Below, piece by piece: positions 16,767-24,408 of a stretch of 64,000 nucleotides of DNA (within the stretch, counting starts at the first letter, position 1; every line of letters begins with the position of its first letter). This stretch comes from Planococcus plakortidis (GTDB taxonomy: Bacteria; Bacillota; Bacilli; Bacillales_A; Planococcaceae): NCBI RefSeq assembly GCF_001687605.2, contig NZ_CP016539.2, positions 712,501-776,500 on the forward strand, read 5' to 3'. The notes under the pieces were generated by a model. It did not search any database. It worked only from the letters and a program-made list of their open reading frames with translations, and was not told the origin of the DNA. Made by a program: the position numbers and the translations under genes.

Positions 16767-16870
16767 TCTTATCTTCTAGGCTATCGCCTATTGGAAGTAG
16801 CACCTTGTCCTGGATCAGGGCGGTTGCTGAGACTTCACAGGGCCAAATCCCTCCGTCTCTCTTGATAAGA
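16767..16870 (-). promoter_or_regulatory. SAM (S-box, SAM-I) riboswitch
   Basis: Minus strand CUUAUCAAGAGAGACGGAGG, then UUGGCCCUGUGAAGUCUCAGCAACC, CCAGGACAAGGUGC and AGAAGAUAAG closing P1. All S-box blocks are present in order ahead of a terminator and a methionine synthase gene. Confidence 0.95.
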
Positions 16871-16958
16871 AATCGATTATTGAGTTAGTTGTAAATGATT
16901 GATGTTCACATTAAAGCAATCTTCGGACAATTGCAAGGGAGAGGGGAGTTTTTTGTTT

Positions 16959-17101
16959 GTGTCCCTGTGCATCACACAATTCAAGAGATACCGTATACAA
17001 GATGGGTGAATATGAAATGCTTAAAAAGATAGCTCTTCGGATGTCGTCGTGAATTTTCATGCTAATTGATAAATAGTCATAATTGTGCCGGACACAGGGA
17101 C
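16959..17101. repeat. Dispersed palindromic repeat, two facing copies
   Basis: GTCCCTGTGCATCACACAAT at 16961-16980 on the plus strand and AATTGTGCCGGACACAGGGA at 17081-17100 in the opposite orientation, about 100 bases apart, in the gap between the S-box leader and the methyltransferase gene. Confidence 0.75.
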
Positions 17102-17126
17102 AGCTACAATTCGGGGCAGCTGCAAT

Positions 17127-17720
17127 TCATAGGGGTTTCCTGCTCTCAATTGTCAAAAACAGGCCGCCGTAATAGGATTCCACATTCACGATTTCCAGCG
17201 GTGAACGGTTCACCAAATCGAACGTATCGCGGTTTAAATGGCAGCCGTCGCAGAGCTTTTTCCAGACGGGGGTCAAGGCTTCCTGGGTTTTGCCCATGAC
17301 CGGCTGGTCCATTTTGACATGTTCGAACATGAGGATCTTTGCACCCGGTTTACTGACGCGGCAGATTTCTTCAAGTGCTTTGACAGGGTCAGGGATTGTG
17401 CAGAACACCAATGTCGCAACGACGGTATCGAAGCTGTTATCGTCAAAAGGCAGTTCTTCAGCAATCGCTTCGTACGTATGGATCGGTGTTTTCGATTTCC
17501 GGATGCGTTTGCCGGCTTGTTTGCCCATCTCCGGGTTCGGTTCGATGGCATCGACCCGTTCGGCATTTCGGTAATAGCGGAAGTTCGCGCCCGTCCCGAA
17601 GCCGATTTCGAGCACGTGCCCCGTCGCTTGCAAGACGAGGTTTTTGCGGATCTTCTCAAAGCGGGTTTTCTCTAACGGCTTCATGGCCGTGTCGTATATA
17701 TGTGGCAGGAATCCAGCCAT
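17127..17720 (-). CDS. Class I SAM-dependent methyltransferase
   Basis: 197-aa soluble methyltransferase. Motif I VLEIGFGTGANF binds SAM, followed by the acidic AIEPNPEM (motif II), PFDDNSFDTVVATLVFCTI (motif IV) and PGAKILMFEHV. The pattern is that of small-molecule or quinone/phospholipid-type methyltransferases, but the acceptor is not readable. The start follows AAGGAGC. It lies next to the carotenoid oxidase gene but diverges from it. Confidence 0.85.
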   Translation of the reverse strand: MAGFLPHIYDTAMKPLEKTRFEKIRKNLVLQATGHVLEIGFGTGANFRYYRNAERVDAIEPNPEMGKQAGKRIRKSKTPIHTYEAIAEELPFDDNSFDTVVATLVFCTIPDPVKALEEICRVSKPGAKILMFEHVKMDQPVMGKTQEALTPVWKKLCDGCHLNRDTFDLVNRSPLEIVNVESYYGGLFLTIESRKPL

Positions 17721-17956
17721 CTTATCAGCTCCTTTTTCGTTTGCTTACTATTCTTCTCACTTTCCCGTCTGGGGCTTTATCTACTCCTCTAATGAACAGC
17801 TCGTATAGGATTATACAAAAACTATACAATATGCGTTTTTAAGCTTATGATGAAGGGAATAACAAGGATATTGGCTGAGGGTTAAAGAAATTTCCATATA
17901 GGCGGTTTTAAAGTAAAAAGCGATACATATTTCATTAAAAAAGGGGCGGTACATAT

Positions 17957-19459
17957 ATGGGCAAAGCGAAAAAATCCGTAATCGTGATCGGGGGAGGCCT
18001 TGGGGGCTTGTCGGCGGCGATTTCATTGCAGCAAAAAGGCTATGAAGTTTCGTTGTATGAAAAGAACGGGCATATCGGCGGGAAAGTGAACCGCTTGGAG
18101 CGGGACGGCTTCGGCTTTGATTTGGGCCCGTCGATTTTGACGATGCCGCATATCTTTGACCGCCTGTTCCAGGGCAGCGGGAAGAACATGGCGGATTATG
18201 TGCCGATGCAGCGCCTGGAGCGCGAGTGGCGCTCGTTTTTCCCGGATGGTACGGTGATCGACTTGTATCACGATCTTCATTTGATGGAGCGGGCGAACCC
18301 GGCTTTGTCGAAAAAGGACATGAAGGAATATTACGCATTGCTCAAGTACGCGAAGAAGATTTACGAGACGACCGAGCGCAGCTATTTGAAGGAAGGCTTC
18401 GAGTCGCCGAAAGAAGCGGTCGCCCAAAACGGCATCCTCGCGACTTTGACAGGATTCGATTTGACTTCGACGATGTATAGCGCAATCTCCAAACGCATCA
18501 CGAACCCGCATTTGCGCGACATGCTGTCGTATTACGTCAAATACGTCGGCTCTTCGCCGTATAGCGCACCCGCCGTGCTCAATATGATGATTTACATGCA
18601 GCATGCGCAAGGCTGCTGGTATGTGCCGGGCGGCATGCACAATCTGGCAGGCGGCCTGGAAAGATTGGCCCGCGAAATTGGCGTCCAGATCCATACCGGG
18701 ATGGGCGTGATCCGCGCCTTGACGAGCGCGGAAGGCAAGATCACCGGTGTCGAACTCGAAGACGGAAGCTTCCAAACCGCTGATTATTACGTATCGAATA
18801 TGGAAGTCATCCCGTTCTATCAAAAAATGGTCAAGGCGGAACATGAGTTTGTCGACAAACTGGAGAAGAAATACGAACCGGCAAGTTCGGGGCTGGTCTT
18901 GCATCTCGGCGTCAAGAAGACCTATCCACAATTGAACCACCATAATTTCTTCTTCTCGGACAATTTAAAAGAGCAGATGGACAAAGTATTCGAGCGCCAC
19001 GAGCTGCCGGACGACCCGACAATCTATCTCGTCAACGTCAATAAGACCGACCCGAGCCAGGCGCCAGAAGGGCATGAAAATATTAAAATCCTGCCGCATA
19101 TCCCGTATATCCAGGACAATCCGTTCACACCGGAGCAGTACAAGGAATTCGAAGAGCGTGTCATCGATAAGCTCGAACGCATGGGGCTCGACGGCCTGCG
19201 CGACAATATCGTCGTGCGCGACGTCTGGACACCGCATGATATCGAGCGCATCTACGGTTCGGACCGCGGCGCGATCTACGGAACCGTCTCCGACAAGAAC
19301 AAGAATGGCGGCTTCAAGCACAAGAAGCAAAGCGAACTATACGACAACCTGTATTTTGTCGGCGGCACCGTCAACCCGGGCGGCGGCATGCCGATGGTGA
19401 CCTTGAGCGGCCAGCAAGTGAGCGATAAGATCGTCAAGCGCGATAATCAAAACAATTAA
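17957..19459 (+). CDS. crtP: 4,4'-diaponeurosporene oxygenase-type carotenoid oxidase (CrtP/CrtNb)
   Basis: 500-aa FAD-dependent amine-oxidase-fold enzyme. Residues 7-30 hold the dinucleotide site (VIVIGGGLGGLSAAISLQ), then NGHIGGKVNRLERDGFGFDL; the C-terminus has NLYFVGGTVNPGGGMPMVT. The close run of LGPSILTMPHIFDRLF, REWRSFFPDGTVIDLY and PASSGLVLHLGVKKTYPQL is that of CrtP/CrtNb, which oxidises the end methyl of C30 carotenoids to an aldehyde, rather than the CrtN desaturase. The rest of a C30 pathway (crtM, crtN, aldehyde dehydrogenase, glycosyl/acyl transferases) is not in this window. The SD is GGGGCGG, weaker than usual. Convergent with the P450 gene. Confidence 0.88.
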   Translation: MGKAKKSVIVIGGGLGGLSAAISLQQKGYEVSLYEKNGHIGGKVNRLERDGFGFDLGPSILTMPHIFDRLFQGSGKNMADYVPMQRLEREWRSFFPDGTVIDLYHDLHLMERANPALSKKDMKEYYALLKYAKKIYETTERSYLKEGFESPKEAVAQNGILATLTGFDLTSTMYSAISKRITNPHLRDMLSYYVKYVGSSPYSAPAVLNMMIYMQHAQGCWYVPGGMHNLAGGLERLAREIGVQIHTGMGVIRALTSAEGKITGVELEDGSFQTADYYVSNMEVIPFYQKMVKAEHEFVDKLEKKYEPASSGLVLHLGVKKTYPQLNHHNFFFSDNLKEQMDKVFERHELPDDPTIYLVNVNKTDPSQAPEGHENIKILPHIPYIQDNPFTPEQYKEFEERVIDKLERMGLDGLRDNIVVRDVWTPHDIERIYGSDRGAIYGTVSDKNKNGGFKHKKQSELYDNLYFVGGTVNPGGGMPMVTLSGQQVSDKIVKRDNQNN

Positions 19460-19517
19460 AAATCTACAATCCTGAGACGGTTTTTTCCGTTCTTACGGCT
19501 TATGCTACTTACAATTC

Positions 19518-19566
19518 AAAAGGCGATGCCAATGACTTTAACAAGTCGTCGGCACCGCCTTTTTGC
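19518..19566. terminator. Bidirectional terminator between crtP and the P450 gene
   Basis: AAAGGCGATGCC and GGCACCGCCTTTTT pair with one mismatch; the inner GACTT/AAGTC stem extends it. Confidence 0.75.
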
Positions 19567-19570
19567 ATGT

Positions 19571-20770
19571 TCATTTTCCGAGTGTCACCGGCAGTTCACG
19601 GACGCCCCGGACGATCATGCCGGGACGCCAGTCGAGTTCGTTTTCCGGAACGGCGAGCGCCATGCCGGGAAAGCGTTTCAATAGCCCATCGATCGCGATT
19701 TGGCCCTCAAGCCGTGCGAGCGGGGCGCCAAGGCAGAAATGGATGCCTTTTCCGAATGCCAGATGGGCACTTTTTTCGCGGTGGATGTCGAACAGTTCCG
19801 GGTTATCGAACTGCTCGGGGTCATGGTTCGCCGCGTTCAGCGCAACGATGACCAAATCGCCCCGGTGGATGGTTTTTCCGCCGAATTCCAGGTCTTCCGA
19901 GGCCCATCTTGACGTGCTGAATTCGACCGGCCCGTTCAAGCGCAGCGACTCTTCGATGGCCTGGCCGATCAGTTCAGGCTGGATGCATAATTCCTGCTGC
20001 TGTTCGGGATGATTCAGAAGCGTAAGTACGGTATTGCCGATCAAGTTCACGGTCGTCTCATGCCCCGCGATGATCAGCAGGGACACGAGGCCGTACAGTT
20101 CTTTTTCCGTCAGCCGGTCGCCTGCTTCTTCAGCTTCGATCAATCGGCTAATTAAGTCGTCTCCCGGTTGTTGGCGCACTTTTTGGAACCATTCACCGAG
20201 ATAGCGGACAAATTCATTCATATGCTCATAAACGCTAACGCCTGCTTCGCCACTCGTGCCTTCGATGAGCGAGTTCGACCAAGTCCGGAATTTATCTCGG
20301 TCCTGTGAGGGCACGCCCAAGATTTCGCAAATGACGATGATGGGGAGCGGGAAGGCGAATTCATCAATTAAGTTGACGCTCGATTTGCCTTCGAACCCAT
20401 CGAGCAAGTCGTCGGTGATTTCCTGTATGCGTGGCTTCATGCCGTCAATCATTTTCGGGGTGAACGCTTTTTGGGCGAGGCCCCGCAGCCGTTTATGGTC
20501 GGGCGGGTCGGAAAACAGCATGTTCTGGGTGAATACGCTCATCTCGTCCATGCTGCCGCCGAACAGTTTCGAGAAATCCTTGATGAAACGCGGGTCTTTC
20601 AATACGGCTTCCGCGTCGGCATAGCGTGTCACGAGCCAACCGAGCTGGCCATCCGGGAAACGCACCTGGTGCACGGGATCTTCCTCGCGCAGCCGCTTGT
20701 AAGCGGGACAAGGGTTCCGGGTGAATTCGGGGCTGAACAATTTCGTTTCGTCGTTATCATGCAAATTCAT
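19571..20770 (-). CDS. Cytochrome P450 (CYP107-like, class I soluble)
   Basis: 399-aa soluble haem monooxygenase. I-helix AGHETTVN, ExxR motif EESLR, PERF-like region and haem-binding loop FGKGIHFCLGAPLAR with the thiolate Cys are all present, so it should be active. Size and motifs match bacterial CYP107/CYP109-type enzymes, which hydroxylate fatty acids, terpenoids or macrolides. No ferredoxin or reductase gene is adjacent, so redox partners come from elsewhere. The start follows AAGGAGG. The neighbouring CrtNb is convergent; a joint role in carotenoid modification is possible but not shown. Confidence 0.9.
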   Translation of the reverse strand: MNLHDNDETKLFSPEFTRNPCPAYKRLREEDPVHQVRFPDGQLGWLVTRYADAEAVLKDPRFIKDFSKLFGGSMDEMSVFTQNMLFSDPPDHKRLRGLAQKAFTPKMIDGMKPRIQEITDDLLDGFEGKSSVNLIDEFAFPLPIIVICEILGVPSQDRDKFRTWSNSLIEGTSGEAGVSVYEHMNEFVRYLGEWFQKVRQQPGDDLISRLIEAEEAGDRLTEKELYGLVSLLIIAGHETTVNLIGNTVLTLLNHPEQQQELCIQPELIGQAIEESLRLNGPVEFSTSRWASEDLEFGGKTIHRGDLVIVALNAANHDPEQFDNPELFDIHREKSAHLAFGKGIHFCLGAPLARLEGQIAIDGLLKRFPGMALAVPENELDWRPGMIVRGVRELPVTLGK

Positions 20771-20910
20771 TGAAATGCCTCCTTTTTTAGTCTATACCCT
20801 GGAGCGCGCATTTCCTGTCTCGTTCCTTCCACCCATTTTTCCCCTTCTTCATGGCGTAATAAGCTGAAACGCCGCTTGCCATTCATCTCGAGGTGAATGG
20901 CCATGAAAAA

Positions 20911-20944
20911 GCACCGCCACCGCATTTCCCATCGGTGGCGGTGC
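20911..20944 (-). terminator. Terminator after the chimeric ORF
   Basis: GCACCGCCACCG / CGGTGGCGGTGC, a perfect 12-base stem with an A-run on the plus strand, giving a U-tract on the minus strand. Confidence 0.85.
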
Positions 20945-20962
20945 TTATAGGGCGTTGCCTGT

Positions 20963-21439
20963 TCAAGATGATTTTTCAAGAGGTATCGTAAACCAGAACA
21001 CGTAGCGGCCGTCTGTGAGGTGCAAGCCGATGGTGCCTTTATGGAGCTCGATGATTTCCTTCGAAATGGCGAGTCCGAGCCCGCTCGCAGGCACATAAAC
21101 TTGCAGCGTATAGGAGCGGTTAAAGTCGAAATTGAAGAACGGGGGGGGGCGGTCTTCGACTTCAATCGCTAGGCGCCCGCCTGCCGCTTTGGTGTTTAAG
21201 CTGAAGCCACCGCCATTGCCCAACAGCATGATGCGGGAACTTGCACCATCGCTTGGCATCGTTTCCACGCGGGAATTGTCAACCATGATTTCCATTGCCT
21301 CGATGTCTTCGGTGAAGCTTTTTTCCTCGAGCACTTTCTGCTGCGCCGGGCTCGAATTGTAGACAAGGTATATGACGATGCCGACACCCACAAGGAACAC
21401 GCTCGCGATGATAATCAAAATCCTCAAGAAAGCTCCCAT
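20963..21439 (-). pseudogene. Chimeric ORF: DUF4097 N-terminus joined to histidine-kinase ATPase C-terminus
   Basis: 158-aa open frame that appears to be two gene pieces. Residues 1-115: membrane span (AFLRILIIIASVFLVGVG) and the start of a DUF4097 beta-solenoid (EDIEAMEIMVDNSRVETMPS ... YTLQVYVPA). Then, with no linker, SGLGLAISKEIIELHKGTI and FTIPLEKSS, the G2 box and last strands of a sensor-kinase HATPase domain. The kinase H, N and G1 boxes are absent, so it cannot be a kinase, and the solenoid is cut after about one third. An internal deletion joining two neighbouring genes near 21080-21090 explains it. A run of nine G at 21141-21149 lies inside. The start at 21439 follows AAGGAAATGG. 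It may still be translated. Confidence 0.7.
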
Positions 21440-21661
21440 GTAACCATTTCCTTTCAGCTTGAAATTCATTTGATTTGTTGGCGAATCAGGTTCTAGTGCT
21501 TGAACAGGAATAAAAAGATGTCTTTATTTTACTATAAATATCAGAAAAGTCAGTTTATTTTATTGGAAACATGCTATATTAATAAATATAGGAAGATGGT
21601 GGAAGAAGATTCGCCGCCAGCCGGTCAAACCGGAAATTCTTAGGCAAGGGAGGATGCCAAT

Positions 21662-22108
21662 ATGTGGAACATAAAAAAGCGGGTTTTCATCGATCGACGG
21701 GTGGGGGAGGTCCATCAATTCGCTACGAATCCGAAGCACTGGTATCAATGGTATGCGGGCTTATCGGAAGCTGAAAACCTGAAAGGCAAAGGCGGCAAGG
21801 GCACGAGCATGGATCTGATGTATTTCTTTTTCGGGAGGGGCTTGGAAATGCATGTACTGGTCGTGGAAAATGCTCCGGTAGGAGATGGCTATGTTTGGCG
21901 TTGCTTGATCAGCGGGGCTTTTGACGGCAACCAGACGTGGCGGTATTTACCAGTGGAAAACGGCACGGAAGTCCAGTTTGAAATGGATTACGATCTTCCG
22001 GGCAGCATCTTCGGGAAAATGGCCAATACGCTTTACATCAAAAAACTGATGAACAACTCAATCGAACTGACCTTGCAAAACTTGAAGGACATCAGTGAAA
22101 GCGATTGA
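21662..22108 (+). CDS. SRPBCC (START-like) family protein, copy 1
   Basis: 148-aa soluble protein of the SRPBCC fold, a deep hydrophobic-pocket domain used for lipid or polyketide binding. Visible: the opening strand IKKRVFIDRRVGEVHQFA, NPKHWYQWYAGLSEAENL, WRYLPVENGTEVQFEMDYDL and the long C-terminal helix KKLMNNSIELTLQNLKDI. It is a clear paralogue of the protein at 51928-52395. SD AAGGGAGG. No catalytic function can be read. It is followed by two small membrane-protein genes on the same strand. Confidence 0.8.
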   Translation: MWNIKKRVFIDRRVGEVHQFATNPKHWYQWYAGLSEAENLKGKGGKGTSMDLMYFFFGRGLEMHVLVVENAPVGDGYVWRCLISGAFDGNQTWRYLPVENGTEVQFEMDYDLPGSIFGKMANTLYIKKLMNNSIELTLQNLKDISESD

Positions 22109-22202
22109 GCTGCCAAGGTGGTCTAAGAAGTCGGATGGAAAGTTTCCGGCGTGCCTTTGCGCTCGAAAAAGGTAAGCCGAATAGCTGGAGGAGGGTTATG
22201 CA

Positions 22203-22388
22203 GTGGAGCAAAATCAAAAACGCGATTATTCCCAGATTCCCTTTACCGGTTTGGGTTTGATATTCGGGACGGCGATCGGTGCCATTGTCGCCCTTATCCT
22301 GACAGGGGATATCATCTGGGCCGGGGCAGGGACAGGCGTGGGGCTCGTTCTCGGCGCAGCGATCGATGGCATGAAAAAGCGCAAATAA
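22203..22388 (+). CDS. Small glycine-rich membrane protein
   Basis: 61-aa protein with two hydrophobic glycine-zipper stretches (GLGLIFGTAIGAIVALILTG and GAGTGVGLVLGAAIDGM) and a basic C-terminus, predicted to sit in the membrane as a hairpin. GTG start, GGAGGAGGG upstream. It lies 51 bases before the aquaporin start on the same strand, so the two may be co-transcribed. The family is common in Bacillales and not characterised. Confidence 0.65.
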   Translation: MEQNQKRDYSQIPFTGLGLIFGTAIGAIVALILTGDIIWAGAGTGVGLVLGAAIDGMKKRK

Positions 22389-22438
22389 GGTTTATGATGC
22401 TGGAAATGAAAATCTGTTGCGGAAAAGAGGAGATTGAC

Positions 22439-23182
22439 ATGAATAAGTATTTGGCGGAATTTATCGGGACTTTCATTTTAGTGTTTTTAGGGACAGGGAC
22501 AGCCGTCGTGTTGGGCGGCTATACAGGGGGGACGGAAACTGGTTATCTTGGGGTGACCGCCATTGCGCTCGCGTTCGGGCTGTCAATCGTGGCAGCGGCG
22601 TACGCGATCGGCCATATCTCAGGTTGCCATGTGAATCCGGCTGTTTCGCTTGCCGTCTGGATATCGGGCAATTTAAGCGCCAAGGAATTCGGCGGCTATG
22701 TCGTCGCACAAATTGTCGGGGCTTTTGCCGGCACTGCGTTTTTGGCGTTCCTGGTCGCGAGTTCCACCAGCCTAGAAGGATTCGGGGCAAACGGCTATGG
22801 CGGTTTGAGTGCGGTCGGCTTAAACCTGGGCGGGGCATTTGCCGTTGAAGTGGTGCTGACCTTCATCTTCGTGTTGGCGATTCTCGGTGTCACCTCGAGC
22901 AAGGCAACATCCCATATGGGCGGGCTCGTCATCGGCTTGACGCTGACGCTCGTCCACTTGATTGGCATTCCGCTCACGGGGACGTCGGTCAACCCGGCGA
23001 GAAGCTTGTCGCCGGCTGTTTTTGCCGGAGGCGATGCGCTTGCACAAGTGTGGGTGTTCATCGCAGCGCCTTTGATAGGGGCAGCGATTGCGGCAATGGT
23101 ATTCAAATCGTTCTTCTTCGTCAAGGAAGAAACGGGAATTGAAGTAGCCGGCGATTCGGATGGCGAGGAATTGATCAAATAA
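22439..23182 (+). CDS. Aquaporin Z-like MIP channel
   Basis: 247-aa six-span channel of the major intrinsic protein family. Both half-helix motifs are present: SGCHVNPAVS and TGTSVNPARS. The region VHLIGIPLTGTSVNPARSLS matches AqpZ rather than glycerol facilitators (no GlpF-type Asp insertion in the second NPA), so water is the likely substrate. AGAGGAG sets the start at 22439; longer in-frame extensions upstream run through the preceding gene in another frame and are not real. A terminator follows. Confidence 0.88.
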   Translation: MNKYLAEFIGTFILVFLGTGTAVVLGGYTGGTETGYLGVTAIALAFGLSIVAAAYAIGHISGCHVNPAVSLAVWISGNLSAKEFGGYVVAQIVGAFAGTAFLAFLVASSTSLEGFGANGYGGLSAVGLNLGGAFAVEVVLTFIFVLAILGVTSSKATSHMGGLVIGLTLTLVHLIGIPLTGTSVNPARSLSPAVFAGGDALAQVWVFIAAPLIGAAIAAMVFKSFFFVKEETGIEVAGDSDGEELIK

Positions 23183-23216
23183 GAGACACCTCAATTTGAA
23201 ATGAAGCTTCATATGC

Positions 23217-23247
23217 GAAAACCACCCGGAATTTGGGTGGTTTTTTG
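23217..23247 (+). terminator. Terminator after the aquaporin gene
   Basis: AAAACCACCC-GGAATTT-GGGTGGTTTTTT. Confidence 0.88.
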
Positions 23248-23324
23248 ATGATAAAGGAGAACAAAGCCCAAGTGGTGAATTTTACCAGATGAAAGTTCAT
23301 CAACCAAAAAGTGAGTGAGACATT

Positions 23325-23657
23325 GTGGAATTCAAATTGGGAAACGGCACACTGATGTTGCCGGAACTTCATATCGTGGTAATGGCAATCCTCATCATTT
23401 ATTTGCTGTCCAAATGGAGCAAGGAAGTGGAAAGCGGGCGCATCAAAATCTTCATCTATTTTCTGGTCGCCGCCTATGTCATGCCGGTTCTTTCCTACAG
23501 CACCTTGGAATACGATTTCGAGCTTTGGGTGCCAGCGGGCTTCGTGCTCGCGTTCTTTTACATTTTCCGGAAAGAACGATACCATCCCGCTAAAATGAAA
23601 GCCAGTGTGCTCGGGCTGGCCGTGGCGCTCTACCAGATTGCCGGCCATATGTGCTAA
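23325..23657 (+). CDS. Hypothetical four-span membrane protein
   Basis: 110-aa very hydrophobic protein. Four segments look membrane-spanning: LHIVVMAILIIYLLSKW, IKIFIYFLVAAYVMPVLS, LWVPAGFVLAFFYIF and ASVLGLAVALYQIAGHM. GTG start with a weak GAGTGAG upstream. I do not recognise a family. It sits after a terminator, convergent with the rifampin ADP-ribosyltransferase gene. Hydrophobicity and codon use argue that it is a real gene. Confidence 0.5.
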   Translation: MEFKLGNGTLMLPELHIVVMAILIIYLLSKWSKEVESGRIKIFIYFLVAAYVMPVLSYSTLEYDFELWVPAGFVLAFFYIFRKERYHPAKMKASVLGLAVALYQIAGHMC

Positions 23658-23737
23658 AGCCCAGCAGCCATTAGTCGCTGGGCCTGTGCCATTCCGGGAA
23701 TCGTCGGGCTTTTACCGGCAAGCGTTCTGGAACAAGT

Positions 23738-24154
23738 TCAATCAATAATGATTGCTTTTCCCTGTTCGCGAAGCGATTTCAATGAGTCGAGCATATGGTT
23801 GATCTGCTCTTCGCTATGGCGTTCCCAGAAAGCGAGTTCCGCCACGATTTTCAATGGTTCTTTGGAGCGGTAGGAACGTGTCGGGTTTCCGGGAAAGCGC
23901 TTGTCGGTCAAATTCGGGTCGTTTTCGAATTCGCCTGTCGGTTCGACAATGTAGATCCGTTCCGGCGAATCCGTCGCAGCGAGTTCCGCGCCCCATTTGG
24001 CTGCTTCGAGCGTGGCGGTGAAATAGATATAGTTGGATTTCTTGTCCTGGAAGTTGGATGGGTTCTGGGCCTCCAGCAAATCTCCTATTGCCAGTTGCGC
24101 TTTTGTCCCGTGGAAGAAAGGGCCAAGGTCCAACACTTCTGTCGATTCATTCAT
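23738..24154 (-). CDS. arr: Rifampin ADP-ribosyltransferase (Arr)
   Basis: 138-aa enzyme that transfers ADP-ribose from NAD+ to the C23 hydroxyl of rifamycins and so inactivates them. Compact and full length: FFHGTKAQLAIGDLL (catalytic His), NYIYFTATLEAAKWGAELA (Tyr), RIYIVEPTGEFENDPNLTDK (Asp) and GNPTRSYRSKEPL. Two consecutive Met codons (24157 and 24154) both follow GGAGG; the second is better spaced. It stands alone with no mobile element nearby, which suggests an intrinsic chromosomal gene rather than a recent acquisition (inference). Confidence 0.92.
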   Translation of the reverse strand: MNESTEVLDLGPFFHGTKAQLAIGDLLEAQNPSNFQDKKSNYIYFTATLEAAKWGAELAATDSPERIYIVEPTGEFENDPNLTDKRFPGNPTRSYRSKEPLKIVAELAFWERHSEEQINHMLDSLKSLREQGKAIIID

Positions 24155-24270
24155 CATTTTAGCCTCCAATCTCAGTTCGGTATCCTGATTATAGGGCAGA
24201 AGCTGCTGAAAAAGTAGGCTGCAACTAATTTTTTCATTCAGGTATAATAAGAGTAGAGAGTAAGCTCGGC

Positions 24271-24314
24271 AGCCCGATTTTCATTATCGCAATGAGAAAT
24301 CGGGCTATTTTTAT
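24271..24314 (+). terminator. Terminator-like hairpin upstream of the aldo/keto reductase gene
   Basis: AGCCCGATTTTCATT ... AATGAGAAATCGGGCT followed by ATTTTTA. A TATAAT box lies at 24243-24248 just ahead, so a roughly 60-nt transcript could start and stop here. No protein gene on this strand precedes it. Confidence 0.55.
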
Positions 24315-24340
24315 GCCTGCGTATAGCTGGGAGTCCATTC

Positions 24341-24365
24341 GTTTAACGGCTTCTTCAGCGGGTAG
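24341..24365 (+). promoter_or_regulatory. Sigma-B type promoter of the aldo/keto reductase gene
   Basis: GTTTAA (24341-24346), 13-base spacer, GGGTAG (24360-24365), close to the GTTTAA-N13/15-GGGTAT consensus and 44 bases before the start codon. Confidence 0.65.
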
Positions 24366-24408
24366 ATATGGATATACGTTTTAACTATAAAAGAAGAGGT
24401 GTCCACGA

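Noticed and set aside
12064..17101. CRISPR-like array
   Set aside because: The repeated motif is short, palindromic, in both orientations and at irregular distances across genes; there are no regular spacers and no cas genes.
18023..18943. Long minus-strand ORF (306 codons) opposite crtP
   Set aside because: Composition is that of an antisense shadow of a high-GC3 gene (His/Arg/Asp rich); no SD, no family motif, and the sense gene is clear.
20767..21165. Minus-strand ORF of 132 codons between the P450 and the chimeric ORF
   Set aside because: It is a shadow in another frame of the chimeric ORF and its terminator; Ser/Arg-rich, without SD.
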